A stretch of DNA of 64,000 nucleotides from Petrosia ficiformis (taxonomy: Eukaryota > Porifera > Demospongiae > Haplosclerida > Petrosiidae). The notes under the pieces are model-generated. The model saw nothing but the letters and a program-made list of their open reading frames with translations. It was not told the origin of the DNA and did not search any database. Position 1 is the stretch's first letter. The number at the start of each line of letters is the position of its first letter. Below are positions 1-12,600 of the stretch, piece by piece. The DNA lies in assembly GCA_947044365.1 (NCBI GenBank), contig OX345638.1, positions 6,705,201-6,769,200 on the forward strand, read 5' to 3'. A program made the position numbers and the translations under genes.

Positions 1-2
1 TC

Positions 3-1307
3 TCGGAACTTCAAGAAATAGCAGAGACTTTTATAGATGCCTGTGTGGCTCATCTCCCAGCTAGCAACACGAGACTAGACGAATACCGTGAGGCACAGGC
101 GGCAGACCCAATCTGCTCAAGACTTATCGGGTGCTGCCAGCAGGGATGGCCAACTAAAAACAATATTGATATTCCCATAGGACCATACTGGAAAGTTCGA
201 AGTGAACTGAGCATCCACAACAAACTCCTACTTCATGGAAAACAAATTGTCGTCCCAAAATCCCTCCAGCAAGAGACATTATCGAAGATTCACCAGGGAC
301 ATCAAGGAATAGAACGATGTCGCCTCCGTGCTAAATCTTCGGTATGGTGGCCCGGAATATCCCAACAAATCAAACATTTGATAGAACAGTGCCCAGTATG
401 CGTGAGAAATTCAACTCCAAAAAGTCAACCTCTCATTCCATCAGAACTCCCTGATTACCCCTGGCAGAGAGTAGGTACAGATCTCTTTGCAATAAATGGA
501 GTAAACTACCTGTTAATAGTAGACTATTTCTCAAGATACCCAGAAGTTATTAAACTCTCATCCACAACATCATCTAGCGTCATCAAGGTTCTGAAGTCAA
601 TTTTCTCTAGACATGGCATTCCTGAAACATTAGTGAGTGACAATGGTCCTCAATACACATCACAAGAATTCACTGACTTCTCTAAATCGTATGATTTTAC
701 TCACATAACATCCAGTCCCCACTTTCCCCAGAGCAATGGACAGGCAGAACGTACAGTCCAGACAGTGAAGAGACTACTGAAGCAATCTAGTGATCCGTAC
801 ATGGCTTTACTCAATTACCGTACCACACCTTTACTGTGGTGTAACATCTCTCCAGCACGACTCCTCATGGGAAGGTCACTTCGAACCAATCTTCCTCAGT
901 TGAAAGAACATTTGTGCCCAAAATGGGAATATCTTGAAGAATTCCGACAATGCAATAGTGACTACAAAAGGAAACAGAAACGTTATTATGATATTCGCCA
1001 TCGAGTTCACCCTCTACCTTTCATTCCTAATAATACTGAAGTTTGGGTAAATACAGGAAATCAACAGGTTCCAGGAAGAGTTGTCGCTCCATCAAACACT
1101 CCATGATCCTATCTAGTTGATACTCCCAGTGGACAAGTCCGGAGAAACAGACAACATCTTGTTGTGTTGCCATCTAATTCTGATCATAGGGAGAAACCGA
1201 TTGCCAATACAACACGACAACGAAGCCCAGTCATGACTCGATCACGAACAAATGCAACAATCCGTCCACCCAACAGATACATCCCAGGAAGGGGAGATGT
1301 GGCATGA
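3..1307 (+). mobile_element. Ty3/gypsy retrotransposon pol fragment (integrase)
   Basis: The open frame enters from the left edge and reads to a stop at 1104-1106. It shows an H-H-C-C zinc-binding region (HQGH, then CPVC) and an integrase catalytic core with D in VGTDLF, D in VSDNGPQ and E in NGQAERTVQ, the D,D-35-E arrangement of gypsy-type integrases. The C-terminal part resembles the usual post-core region. The same frame continues past the TGA to about 1307 with pol-like sequence ending just inside the LTR, so the TGA looks like an inactivating nonsense mutation. Reverse transcriptase, protease and gag would lie left of the window. This is an old or recently broken transposon copy, not a host gene. 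Confidence 0.9.
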
Positions 1308-1530
1308 GGTGACCTATGTTAACTATGTGACCTTTTAATATAATGTCCTCTTAGGTGTTTATTTGTGTATTTACAATGTGTTTAGAGGTGTTAGGTTCAC
1401 AGTTTCTTAATTATGTATCTAGAACATTCTTGTATAAATATCTAGAACATTCTATTGGATTTTGTATAAATACTGGACATCTTTCTTATTTTATTATTAT
1501 TGAGTTATTAGTGAATCTGTTAATGTTACA
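1298..1530 (+). repeat. Probable 3' LTR of the gypsy element
   Basis: A purine-rich tract (1286-1297) directly precedes TGTGGCATGAGG, the usual polypurine-tract/LTR junction. The segment begins TG and a plausible CA end lies at 1529-1530. Inside are two related TCTAGAACATTC...TGTATAAATA blocks, each with a TATA-like box. The 5' partner LTR is outside the window, so the right boundary is a guess. Confidence 0.5.
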
Positions 1531-1702
1531 GTAACTACTAACTATTCTACCTGAAACATGTTCCTAAAGTTCTACAAAATCTTTCAAAAAGTAAAAAGAG
1601 TAGATATCATTAATAGGCTGTTAGATATCATTAATAGCCACAATTACTGAATGACGACAGCTCAAAGCAATCATAGGGATACTTTTTTATGGCCCGTAGG
1701 GC

Positions 1703-2183
1703 CATCCCTATAATTGCTTTCCACGGGGTTTAATGTATATATATATATATATATATTCTTGTGTCACTTGCGCGACTATGCGTTGTATATGTAGTTAAGG
1801 AAGTTGCGTCATTCCCGGGGGCTCGGTCAATTAATGGGCGTGGCGCGTAAAAGAACGCGCATTTGAGCTACAGACCGGCCAGGAAGATTCAGGAAGGATG
1901 TAAAACTGCTAATAACTGTTGTATATAGCAGAGAAACAGTATAGATATTATGCAAGAATCTTTAACAAGTAAGTATTATAAGTTGTTGAGTTTCAGACAC
2001 AAGGAAGTCATCATTTAGAACCTTGAAGGAGTACCTCGGTCAGTTCATCAGACATCTGTGTATTTAGACTGCAATTAGGCTTACACTTACATCTTCAGGC
2101 CCCAGGAGTACACAGAAAGGTAGAGACACTAGTGCCATCAGCAATGCTTAATACATAGTCATCACAAAGCAAATATAGGGATG
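1703..2183. repeat. 481-bp MITE-like element (family 1)
   Basis: The ends form imperfect inverted repeats: CATCCCTATAATTGCTTT on the left and AAAGCAAATATAGGGATG on the right. Internally there is a TA dinucleotide run, a GC-rich block with GGGCGTGGCGCGT, and a conserved tail containing CTTCAGGCCCC. A second full copy is at 21029-21510 and a partial reversed copy at 49792-50051. No coding capacity is seen. The left breakpoint of the large segmental duplication falls inside this element, at about 2062. Confidence 0.75.
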
Positions 2184-2448
2184 TTTTTTTCTCTATATAC
2201 ACTTGTTCTCCATACATCTTGTTTTATACAATTTTAGTATAATAATCATCATAATAATTCTATCTGCTGTGAAGTAGTACATCCATTTTATGATTTACCA
2301 TTGATCTTTAATTGCTTACTGGATTTAAAATCAACATATAATACTCAGCATGTGAGAATTATGTATGAGCATGTTATAATGTACATGTATGTATAGTTCC
2401 GTACATGGTGATGCTTTTTAAAATGACATGTAGCTGAATTTCACTCAC

Positions 2449-5400
2449 CTCTTTCTTTTGCTTCCGTTAATCTCTTTTTTTCCATTTCATGAAACTTTAT
2501 ATTTTCCTGTGTATCCATGACTTCTCTTTTGTACTTCTCAGACACGTTAGTCGGTTTGTTATCGATCTTTGCCTGAAGGGATCGATTAGGACATTCCTCC
2601 TCTTCATGAAATTCTAAAGAATAGCGATGGTAGTATTTACCACATCCATATCGGCATTTCTCTATAACATATTGGCACTTGTTGCTCAGGTGTCTGTGAA
2701 GTTCTCCCAGTTTTCCTTTCCAAACGCAATCATGATTCTCACAACGAACTTGCAAATCATAAAGATCGTTAGACAGTGTCCTTTTATCGAGAATGGTTGT
2801 GAAATTGTCACGACAACAAGGACAAGTCTGTTGATTGGCATCAATACCACGTTCAATACAAACCTAATAGGAAACAATATATCATTGAGAAACAAGATAA
2901 TTATATAATATCCCTATAACTGCTTTGTGGTGTCAAGCCTTGAGCACTCAGTGATCCTGGCTGATTTTAGTATGCCTGATAATATAGTTATTATTTTGTT
3001 ATCAAATCTCCTTACCTTTAAATGGGCTTATAGAACTTTATGAATATATTTCAGGTAGAATAGCTAGCTTTTTGTTCCAGTTTGTATGTAAGCTTTCTTT
3101 CTGCAGAGCTCGAGCACGCTTTCAATTATGTGCCATGCCCATTAATTGACCAGGCCTTAAGCCGCTCAGAATGACGCAACTTGCTTGACTACGTATTCAA
3201 CGCATACCACGTAAGTGAATGAGGCAGTGCAGAACCCTCACCACAAGTGTGATTTGGGAAACAACTTGAGAATAATTCAGTCATTGACAAGGAAATATCT
3301 GCAGACTATATTTGACTAATACAATTATTATACTGAGATTATAGTTGCATTACAACTTACACTCCAAGTCCTACTAGCTATAACTATAGTATAAGATTAC
3401 AAATGCAGTGTTAAAATCCAGACTTGAAAGTTTTCAAGTCTGGATTGAATGTTTACATTCAATCACGTGGATGAAATAAACGGGTGGAGCTAGAAATTGC
3501 AGAAAGCGAGGATTAATCATAATTATATACATTAAACCTGTGGAAAGCAATCCTAGGGATGACCCAATGGGCCATAAAAAAGTATCCCTATGATTGCTTT
3601 GTGGTGATGGCACTAATGTCTCAATCTTTCTATGTACTCTGAACACTAGATCCTTGATGAAATTGTACAATAATCTTTCAAGGTTCCAATGAAAATCATT
3701 GCTGATGATGTTTGAAACTTAATAACCTATCATAGTTATTTGCTTTTAAAGATTCTTGTATCATTTTTATAATGTCTCTTTGCTGCAGCAGCTATATGTT
3801 GCAGCTTTTACAACCTGCTTTCTTGCTGGCAGTTCCTATGTAATCTATAGCATTCTTCTAGTTGCCAATTGTATTAATTGACCAAGCCTCCCGGAGTGAC
3901 AATACTTTCTTAACTATAAGTATGCAATGCGTAAGTGACACAAGAATATAATAAATTCAACCTCCTAAAAAACATGGGGGGGGGGGCATATCAAAACAAC
4001 TGATGAGTTGAGATTAACAGTACATTATTTCTGGTAGAACAAATGTGGGTTCTATATGGAAACTACAGAACATACCTTTTCTAACATAGTCTATTATTTA
4101 CACCTGTGTGTTACTACATAGTGTTTTGAAAACATTAAAACTATGCCATTCCAAAATCTAAATTATACAGCTACTAAAATTGCATGAGCTACAATAATTA
4201 TTTTATGCATTTGTAATACCTGACAAATGAGCACTCCACAACATGTCAATTGATGAGGTTCTCTTAGTATTAAGAGACATAAAAGACACTTCAGAGAGTC
4301 AGGAGGTGTACTAATAAATATATTGTAGTCATAACCACATGTTACTGGTTCTGGTGGTGGCTGAGCTATAGCCTTGCTTATGTTTGAGCTTCTGACACCT
4401 CCTTTTGCCTATATAGAATATGAATTGTCAATCACTATTCACTAGCAACTATAATTATAAATTTATAATCATTTCATTAATTAGCATACCTTATCATCAG
4501 GTTTCCTTTTAAAGATTACATCTCCTCCAATGGTAATTGAGAGTACCTTCTGTTTAGTCAATTCTACTTCATTATCCTTTACTAGTCTTTTCAGTTCTTC
4601 ATGATGATGAGGAGGAGCATAGCAGATCAAAATGACAGAATTACCCCTTTTTACTTTTCTCACCATCACGTGTTTAGCTTTGTCATGAAAAGCTATTCTT
4701 AGTAGACTTTGTACATCGCTCAGCTTCTTGTCATCATAATCCCATTCCAAAACAAACTCAACTTTTGATTTGTGAAGAGATTCACTTGTACGCTGCATAA
4801 ACTCTTGACCATATGCATGTGTTGTCGGAATGCTTTTACAAAATTCATTAATTGAATCATTGTAGTTTTTGATGAGATCAATTGCATTTAGTAGTTCAAA
4901 TTTTTTAGAAATGGCTTCAAGATAGTTTGTGTTGATCAGTGATGTGAAGTCACGAACAACAATGATCACTTCTTCCAAAGATTTAGCAGGTGTAACATCA
5001 TTCCTTAACTCCTCGTAAAGACTTAAAAAAAACTTCAATTTCTCCAAAGAAATGTTTTTTTCTTTGAGAATCTCCGTTATTTTATCGAAAAGTAGAACGA
5101 GCTCACTTCTTTTCCTTTCAATCTCAGGATGATACCTCTCAGACACTATGAACTCATGATGGACCTATAGGATTGAATAAAATAGAACAAAATAAAAATT
5201 ATGTCAATTAAAAAAATTTTTTAAACAGTTATTAGCTACTGGAATCTGCTCATCAGCACTAACTACCATGATTGCATTATTTGGTGTACATTTATGTGTG
5301 CAGTAAATGCCTATAAACAAAGTAAATGTGTCATACAATGCCACCTTCATAAATAATCATTTTCAATGTTGTCCAAATATCCTAGAAATAATGCTCAAAA

Positions 5401-7254
5401 TCAAATTCCTCCTATTTTTAAAACCTAACCAACAACAAAGAAAAGTTGTAAAAACCATGCTTATGAAATGATTAATAATTTTGAGATATGAGTGAAATAG
5501 ACAATTATGGATTACTCAGGCAATCACTGTTTCACAGCATAAAAAGCTTCATTAACATCTTACATATCCACTCATACCTTCAAAGAGGTTTGAGACACCT
5601 CTATGCTTCGCTAGCCACTGCTAAATAAATTTTAATCATTACTTTTATAACGATTACAAAATTGCATTTTTTTCAAAATGAAAGATTTGTGTCTACAATG
5701 GTTTACCTCACTGTAGCTTTGTCTTTTACTTGATTGGGTTACATTATATATTATTCTAGAGCTAAATGAATACTCTATTTAGGAAATACTTGATACTTTA
5801 TCCCATAAGCCTGGTTTTGCCAATTCAGGTCACATATAATTATTTATATAGAGCATGTAAGACAGTAGCTATACATTCGCTATTGGGATTGCATATGCAC
5901 CTCATTTCCTGATTGCGATTATTTGCTATTGAATATATTTACTATATTAATTATAGTACAGAGTTCAGAAAATTGTGAGTGCAAATGAAAAGTCTAAAGT
6001 TTTGTATAATCATCCTTTTTTCATTCATTTACTGTATTGTTACCATAGCTTCTAGCATTGCAGTTGCAATTATGATTTTCTAAAAATACAACATTACTTT
6101 CAAACATTACCGGTTTGAGTTGTTCATTGAGTGGATCCGGAGAAATTTGAGATGAATCCACTGGTAGATCTGTTTAGTGATGAAAATAATGCATATTATT
6201 TGAATTCCTTTCATAGTTATAATACATGCATAATTATTATTAACCATGATGTATAACAAAGAATCAAGGTTATAATATTCTTACAGTAATGGAAGTTGTA
6301 TAAGTAAATATATATGGGTAATTCACTTTTATACTGTAACATCAATAAAACCTTTGTACAGTTTAAAATTTATAAACCTACTCATTATATATTTACTCAT
6401 CATTACATTGCAGAAGTATGTGTACTTAGACTGCAGTTACATGCACTACTTCTTCAGGGCCTAGTTTTCGAGCATACAGGAAAGTAGAGACACTAGTGCT
6501 ATCAGCAGTGATTGATATGTTAAAGTGGGAGACTTTTTCTGAATATATGTTGTTTCAATACTTTATTGCTTGTGACACAGCCTAAATAGGCATTCAAGAT
6601 CCACCAATGGTGACTAAAAAGCAGACTCCACTTCAAACATAGTACACTACAGTGGACTCAGTGACTACCAATTCAATACACTATATACAAGCTTAGAAAG
6701 GCAATAATACAGTGCAAGAAGTCCTCTATTGCCATTTTAAAACATTAAAATTAACCCTTATATTTAAATACGGAGTCATGACATGTGAATAACCTCTTTT
6801 TTTTTCTATATCAATACTCGTTTATTAATTTTTGGAAAGTTTAATTATAAGTGCAATTACATGTACATTATAATTTATTTACAATTTTACCTTCACTGAT
6901 TTTGTAGGCTTCCATGTTCTGAATTAATGTTTCTACCACAAATTCAGCCAAGTGTTTATCTCCCATATCCAGAAACACTTTAACAAGAGCTAGATATGTA
7001 GCATCAGGGCCATTCTTTCTTTTCCATTGCCACAACATATGCAGTCTCCTTGATTTCTCACTTTTGAAATCACATTGAATAGCTTCTATATCAGGTGGCA
7101 TGAAGCCAAAAAATGGGGCAGCATCGTCAAATCTAGTGATTTTTAGCATCAGAGCCAGGAAAAGCTTGTTGTTATCACATGGTTTCTCAAGATTACTTGG
7201 TGAGAGGCTAAATCGTGTTAACAAAATATCTAGTGGACTCTCTACTTCAGACAT
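2449..7254 (-). CDS. Gene B1: Death - central domain - RING-like - TRAF zinc finger protein, 3' end missing
   Basis: Minus-strand exons (high to low): 6891-7254, 6111-6169, 4490-5164, 4220-4408, 2449-2863; phases join at every junction. Exon 1 starts at ATG 7254 (MSEVESPLD) and encodes a Death domain. Exon 2 is a Ser/Pro linker. Exon 3 (225 residues) encodes the unnamed helical then alpha/beta region shared with B2. Exons 4-5 form a RING-like motif (CLLC ... CPCC), then a TRAF-type zinc finger with paired Cys/His. The last exon ends in a good donor (GTGAGTG) at phase 1, but no acceptor exon follows before the window edge; only a MITE and the gypsy element lie there. By comparison with B2, a linker and a CARD-like exon are expected. 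B1 is either truncated or has an intron enlarged by transposons. Role by family: adaptor or E3-like signalling near Death-domain receptors (inference). Confidence 0.8.
6891..7254 (-). other. Death-domain exon of B1
   Basis: The exon gives about 121 residues with the hydrophobic spacing of a six-helix Death domain, including a conserved segment around residues 55-85 (IEAIQCDF ... LWQWKRKNG). An acceptor AG lies five bases upstream of the ATG, so a 5' exon exists. The bases between acceptor and ATG are open in frame at phase 1 (see the short upstream exon at 8494-8512). Confidence 0.8.
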
Positions 7255-7612
7255 CTTTACTGTTTAAATTAGATTGTTACTTTCTCTATAGTGATAAACA
7301 ATCCATGGTTAGTCATGAATGTTGCATAATGCATTATACCCACATCTACATGAAACTTCATGACATTTAGTTCTTCCCAATACATCTAATTGTTGTCTGT
7401 TCAAACTTGAAAATCAATATTAAATGACAAGATCACATCAACATGCTACCCTCCCTGCTACTTATACATGTATTTATACAAGCCATAGAAACTAATTCAA
7501 CAGGGATATGAATCCCACCTAGATGAAGTTGGAACAAATCAATTTAATTCTTTTACTAGAGATACACTGCCTGGTAAATCTTTGCTTAGCTTAACACACT
7601 TTAAAAGGTGTA

Positions 7613-7637
7613 GGTAGGTAGGTAGGTAGGTAGGTAG
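7613..7637. repeat. TAGG microsatellite
   Basis: About six tandem TAGG units. The same array is present in the right copy of the duplication near 58690, so it predates the duplication. Confidence 0.9.
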
Positions 7638-8493
7638 TGTACATTTCTGTTAAAATTCCTGGACCATAATTATACGCTTTTAGCAGGACTATAGTGAGCA
7701 CTTTTGGTTATAGTTATAGTATGCCTAGCATGAAAAAACTTTATTACTTAATAATTAAATATATATAAGTAACTCACACTCATTCTGTTGCCCAATGTCC
7801 CCACTCAGCAATTATTATGACTCCACCTAGTCTGGGAAAAGTGCAGGTGTGGCTACGTCAGACTACGAAGAGAGCTAATTGCAGAAATATTATATGGGAA
7901 TTCACAAGACTAGCAATTCATCTAGTGTTTTAGCCTCCATGTATTGTTTATATCTAATACATAATAATTATGCACATAGGTGTAGAAATTGGCAGGTTCT
8001 ATAGCCCCACTAACTCTGAAAGTGGAATTCAGTCCTCAGCTCCAACTAACTTTGATGATTAGCGATAGCACATGCAAACAAAAGAGTCTAATTTCCAAAA
8101 TCCGTGTCTCCAGATAAACTAGTCTGGTAAACTATCCTCTTCCTTTGTTGACAATCAAATAGCTTACCAGACTAGCTCTGTCCACAGATTTGCTTGCTGC
8201 AAACCAAACAATCCATTAAGATGTTTAATAATGCATTAGATTTACTGGGATGTTATATAAGGAGATATTATTACACTTAAACAAAGCAATGCAATGTACA
8301 TGAAGAATTCAGCGAAGTAGGGTGTGGTTCTGTTATTAGGACTATATGGTTTTATGCATGCATACACCAACAACTCATTCAGACTACTACATACTAGATC
8401 TATGCAATTTTTTTGGTATACTGTCATAATAAGTTCAATGAAAAGTCATTCGTATCAATTGACTCTCATGAACACAAAAAAAGTAGCACTCAC

Positions 8494-8512
8494 CAGCATA
8501 CAAATGTAGCAT
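8494..8512 (-). CDS. Possible short first coding exon of B1
   Basis: On the minus strand an ATG at 8512 is followed by six codons (MLHLYA) and a donor GTGAGTGC at phase 1, with AG just before it. Joining it to the acceptor upstream of 7254 keeps the frame (…YA-VK-MSEV). The same arrangement is conserved in the right copy near 59571-59589. It could instead be untranslated leader. Confidence 0.3.
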
Positions 8513-8593
8513 CTTCTGTGAAGAATAAATTATAGATGTGTGCAACTCCTTTCTAACTCAATTGCTACCATGTACTTTGATATTTGGTATTCT

Positions 8594-8665
8594 ATACGTA
8601 AGCTAAATTGAACCTATCATCTCCAGTGACTACAAACCTTTTATCACCAACCACCTGCATACCAT
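8594..8665 (-). pseudogene. Relic of a ZU5-exon start
   Basis: The minus strand reads DGMQVVGDKRFVVTGD after an acceptor-like AG. It is nearly the same as the start of the ZU5 exon of gene E (35743 downward: DGMQVVGERRFTVTGD), including the flanking intron. A short internal deletion then shifts it into a stop. The same relic is at 59671-59742. It is a broken copy of a ZU5 exon stranded upstream of gene B. Confidence 0.7.
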
Positions 8666-9258
8666 CTTGCGAATGCACAAAAAACATAGCATTATAATAA
8701 AATTATTACATGATATGAAGTAATTGTAAATAGTCGTAGTGGAGATAAATATAAGTCACATGATCACTCACCTCATTATATTAGTGGGCGGAGAAGTAGG
8801 TCACATGATCACTTACCTCGTTATACTAGTGGAGTATGTAGTGGGTGGAGAAAAGGTCATGAAATTGATCCCCAGATAGTGTTTCAGTAATCATTAAAAC
8901 TATACTCTTCTTATCAAATATATTATCTATCTCTTCTGTTTCTGCACTCTTCCAAGTATTAACAAAAGCGTTCCTCCACACATACCAGTATTAGTCATTG
9001 TCAAGTCAGTACACTGCAATATAATGACATCACATTTACTATGTAGACGTGAAACTATATATATATACATCTAATGAACCATTTGGTACTGATGTGTTTC
9101 ACATTCTAAAATTGACTCATATGTTTAATCTTATCTCAAATGTGTTTTTTTTTTAAATCAAATTCTTATGAAATAAAACAAGATTACATATAATCAGAAA
9201 ATATACAGCAGCATACATATGTAAAATAATGTATTAAAATATAATTATAAAAGATGTA

Positions 9259-9623
9259 CTACATATTTAACTGAACTGTTAGTTTATCTCTAACTGTATC
9301 TTGTATAGAGTGTTTAATAATATCAGCTGCATCTACAAACTGACCTCCTATTTTATAAAATACATTAAAAAACTTCACACAGTATTTCTCAACATCTTCC
9401 AGTTTCTTTTTGAATGCAAATCCTGACAAGAAGGAGCTCATAATGGCATCAAATGTTGGATTCTTTTCGACAGCTTGAGGTATCAAACAAACTGCATACA
9501 TCTCACAAGATACAGTTTTCAATAGTCCCTCAAATAACTCAGATAAGTCAGAATGATATGTTCGCATTACTTCTTTAATGCATTGTATAACTTGTTTAGT
9601 ATCAACAGCAGATCTATCAGTAT
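9259..9623 (-). other. CARD-like terminal exon of gene C
   Basis: The exon encodes 121 residues, predicted all-helical (TKQVIQCIKEVMRTYHSDL ... FDAIMSSFLSGFAF ... FVDAADIIKHSIQ), then TAG. The spacing fits a death-fold, most like a CARD, but conservation is weak and this is family-level inference. It is 98% identical to 60331-60695. Confidence 0.6.
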
Positions 9624-12600
9624 CTGTGAATACAGTTATAAATACAACAAAATATAAAATTACATCAAAGAGTTGCATTAGTAATATTCTCTATAATTGA
9701 ATTATTGGAACTTTATAAACATAAATATTTTTTATAAATAAATAAGAACGTTAAAATATAATCTCTCTGCTCAAAGATTTAAAGAAAGATTTTTAAATCT
9801 CAGATTTATCCTACAACATTTTTATATAGATTACTACTCCACCCACAAGAAATAGAGGAAAGGTTATAAAATCTCAGAACAGGTTTATGGAAGTTAATAA
9901 AGTATGTGCAGTAGTCAACTGGGCACATGCTTCTAGTTTATAGGGTCATTCTGAGTGTCATGAGATAGTGAAAATGTGTATTGTATTATAATACAAATGA
10001 TATATACACATTTTGCTGATATAATATGTTAGACATATTCTCTGTACCAAGTGAAAATTAGGATTATGTATTATTACTTTACCTGCACTAGTGTTGGGCT
10101 TGATACAACCATTGTATACTACATTACTATAATTAGTGCTGACTGTTTCTGTATGAATAAAAATAGTTCGTATATTTTATAACACACTGCTATTTTCTAT
10201 ATTCCGGTCGTACCTTTCTCCAGAAATCGATCAATATAAATATTTTGGCCTTCACAATCAACTCCAATCAATGGTACAGAGTAACTGAGGTGTTCTACAG
10301 TATCAGGTGCATCTTTAGCCCACACTGTGACAGGACATGATAGAGGGATAGGAAGATCATCAGAACCAAACATATCTGCATCTATCTTTCTGATCTGCAA
10401 ATACATAAAGTATGAGACAATTTATCGGTAATAAAGAAATACACTGTAAAAATTAATGGGTTATTTTAACCTTCATTTGGTTACATGAGTTTCAATACAG
10501 TATTATTAATATGCTCCTGAGACTACAATATTATCTATATTGACTAGTATATAAGCACATGCCATAATAAAGTAATTTAGATACAACCGATATTATTTAT
10601 AAGTAAAAATTTGTGTACATAACACTTATTCTGAAAGTATGCAATATCTGTTGTTTCACAGGTGTTAGCTTATGATACAGTGTAAATACACCACACATTA
10701 TACCTATAATAATTATTATTATGCTATATACATTGTGTTGCTGTTTTTGTTACTATGCTTTATATACTAGTCAATATAGATCAAGATGAATTGAAACTAG
10801 TACTTGTAAATATTACCTAGCAAGAAAAGCAAATTAGCATTGAGGAAAATAACATTACACTGAAACTCCTGTAACCAACTGAAGGTTAAAATAACCTATT
10901 ATTTTTTACAGTGTAGCCACTTGTCAAGCAGGAATGACTGTGAATAATAGAATGACTGTGAATAATAGAATCGTTTGACAATAGCCATCCAGTGACTAGC
11001 CACTATGTATTAATTTATGTATAATGCAGTCATTTAGGTTTAGAATATCAAGGCAGCATTTTTATGTACTTGACAAATAACAACTATTTAAATAGAATAT
11101 AAGAATTGATCTTAATACAATAATTATGAATAATACTAACTCTTAGAGGCTCCCACATGGGGCTGATGTTCCATCCTTTTTGACATTCTTTTAGTGGCTT
11201 TCTCAAATTGAGATCAACACAACCATCAACATGATCCTTGAACTGAAATCTCACAATATAACCATCAATTACTCTCAAATTTATGGTTTCAGCATACTAG
11301 AATAAACAATAAATTCCATACGTTGGCTAGTAAAGTCTGATGAATATTCATTATAATTACCTTGATGAAGACATTGATATTTTTGATTACAGTGAACTTC
11401 ATTGTCCATTTATTTTTCCCTTCCCTCACGTAACTGACATGACCAGTATAGACAAGACTAAATGTAGGAGTCACATATTCACCAGTATCTATATAGTAAT
11501 ATAATTATAGTCATAAATTAATAGTGATTATTGTATCCAAAACATACACAATTTTTTACAATATCCTCAGAACTGGGGAACTAAATTGTAAGTTGGGGAT
11601 ATCCAAACCTAATTAATATTCATGAGAGGCATGATCAAAAAATATTTTCTGAATTGCTGCCTCCATTAGTAAACTGCACCTCCTTAACTATTAATTATTC
11701 ACATCATATAAATATTAGCTTGCAGATGGGTCAAGCTATGGCCTGAGTGTGTCTCTTCCGCCAGCCTCGTATATACTTAAATTACTTTGAGATCCATTGA
11801 CATGTGAAGTGGTATTGCCTTCATGAATTGATCTGCCTTGTAGATGTTGAATATTCTGTTGAGCTATATCATCGATACTGGATGCTATAGATGAAAAGAT
11901 ATTTCATTACATGCATGTACTACACTACAATACAGTACAGTACAGTACAGTACAGTACAGTAGAGCACAGCAGAGTACAGTACAGTACAGTACAGTACAG
12001 TACAGTAGAGCACAGCAGAGTACAGTACAGTACAGTACAGTACAGTACAGTACAGTACAGCACAGTACACTATAGTACAGTACAACAGAGCACGGCAGAG
12101 TACAGTACAGCACAGCAGAGTACAGTACAGTACAGCACATGAACAGTACAGCACAGTACAGCACACTACAGTACAGTATATACAGTATAGTACACTTGGT
12201 TGTCACCTGTATACACTTAACATGTTCTAATGATAAAACTCACCTTGTACAGTACAGTCTAGTGGTTGTCTGTCAGTAGTATTATCAATTGCTGAAACAC
12301 TCTTTTCAGATGTTAGTAAGTAATGTTGTCTCAACTCTTTAGGAATGTGTAGATCATATCTACATCTGTCTATATACCATAGTTTCTCATATACATTTAC
12401 TTCTGGTAATGATTTGTTTGGCACATTTGTATATCATAAAAGAAGACTGTCAAACATGCAACAATTAGCTACCTAAATGTACATTAACAAAATTGTATAA
12501 ATTATTACACCATGTTATTATACACTTAAGACATCAATACTTGTAAATATTTATACCTTCTTCAACTTTGTTGATATCATTCAATACATCAACATGTGTA

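Larger units (their letters stand above)
7255..9258. other. Intergenic stretch between B1 and C
   Basis: Apart from the possible short exon (8494-8512), the ZU5 relic and the TAGG array, I see only AT-rich sequence. A short internal repeat carrying TCACATGATCACT occurs twice around 8757-8815. No further coding exon is supported. Confidence 0.6.
2062..9843. repeat. Segmental duplication, left copy
   Basis: This ~7.8 kb block matches 53146-60915 in the same orientation almost base for base across exons, introns and a TAGG microsatellite. Differences are point changes, a 42-bp indel near 3785, an 18-bp indel in the TRAF-finger exon and small length changes in homopolymers. It holds gene B1 and the terminal CARD-like exon of gene C. 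Confidence 0.95.

Noticed and set aside
1736..1756. TA dinucleotide runs here and near 21061, 25520 and 48385 as possible promoters
   Set aside because: They are microsatellites, two of them inside the MITE, with no adjacent gene start.
2627..2908. Plus-strand open frame opposite the TRAF-finger exon (also 53721-54005)
   Set aside because: Shadow of the Cys/His-rich coding exon on the minus strand.
3434..3670. 78-codon minus-strand open frame, also at 54531-54767
   Set aside because: Identical in both duplication copies only because the DNA is duplicated; it lies in a MITE-derived hairpin in an intron.
11885..12206. Overlapping long open frames on both strands
   Set aside because: They are translations of the TACAG satellite, whose five-base unit lacks stops in most frames.
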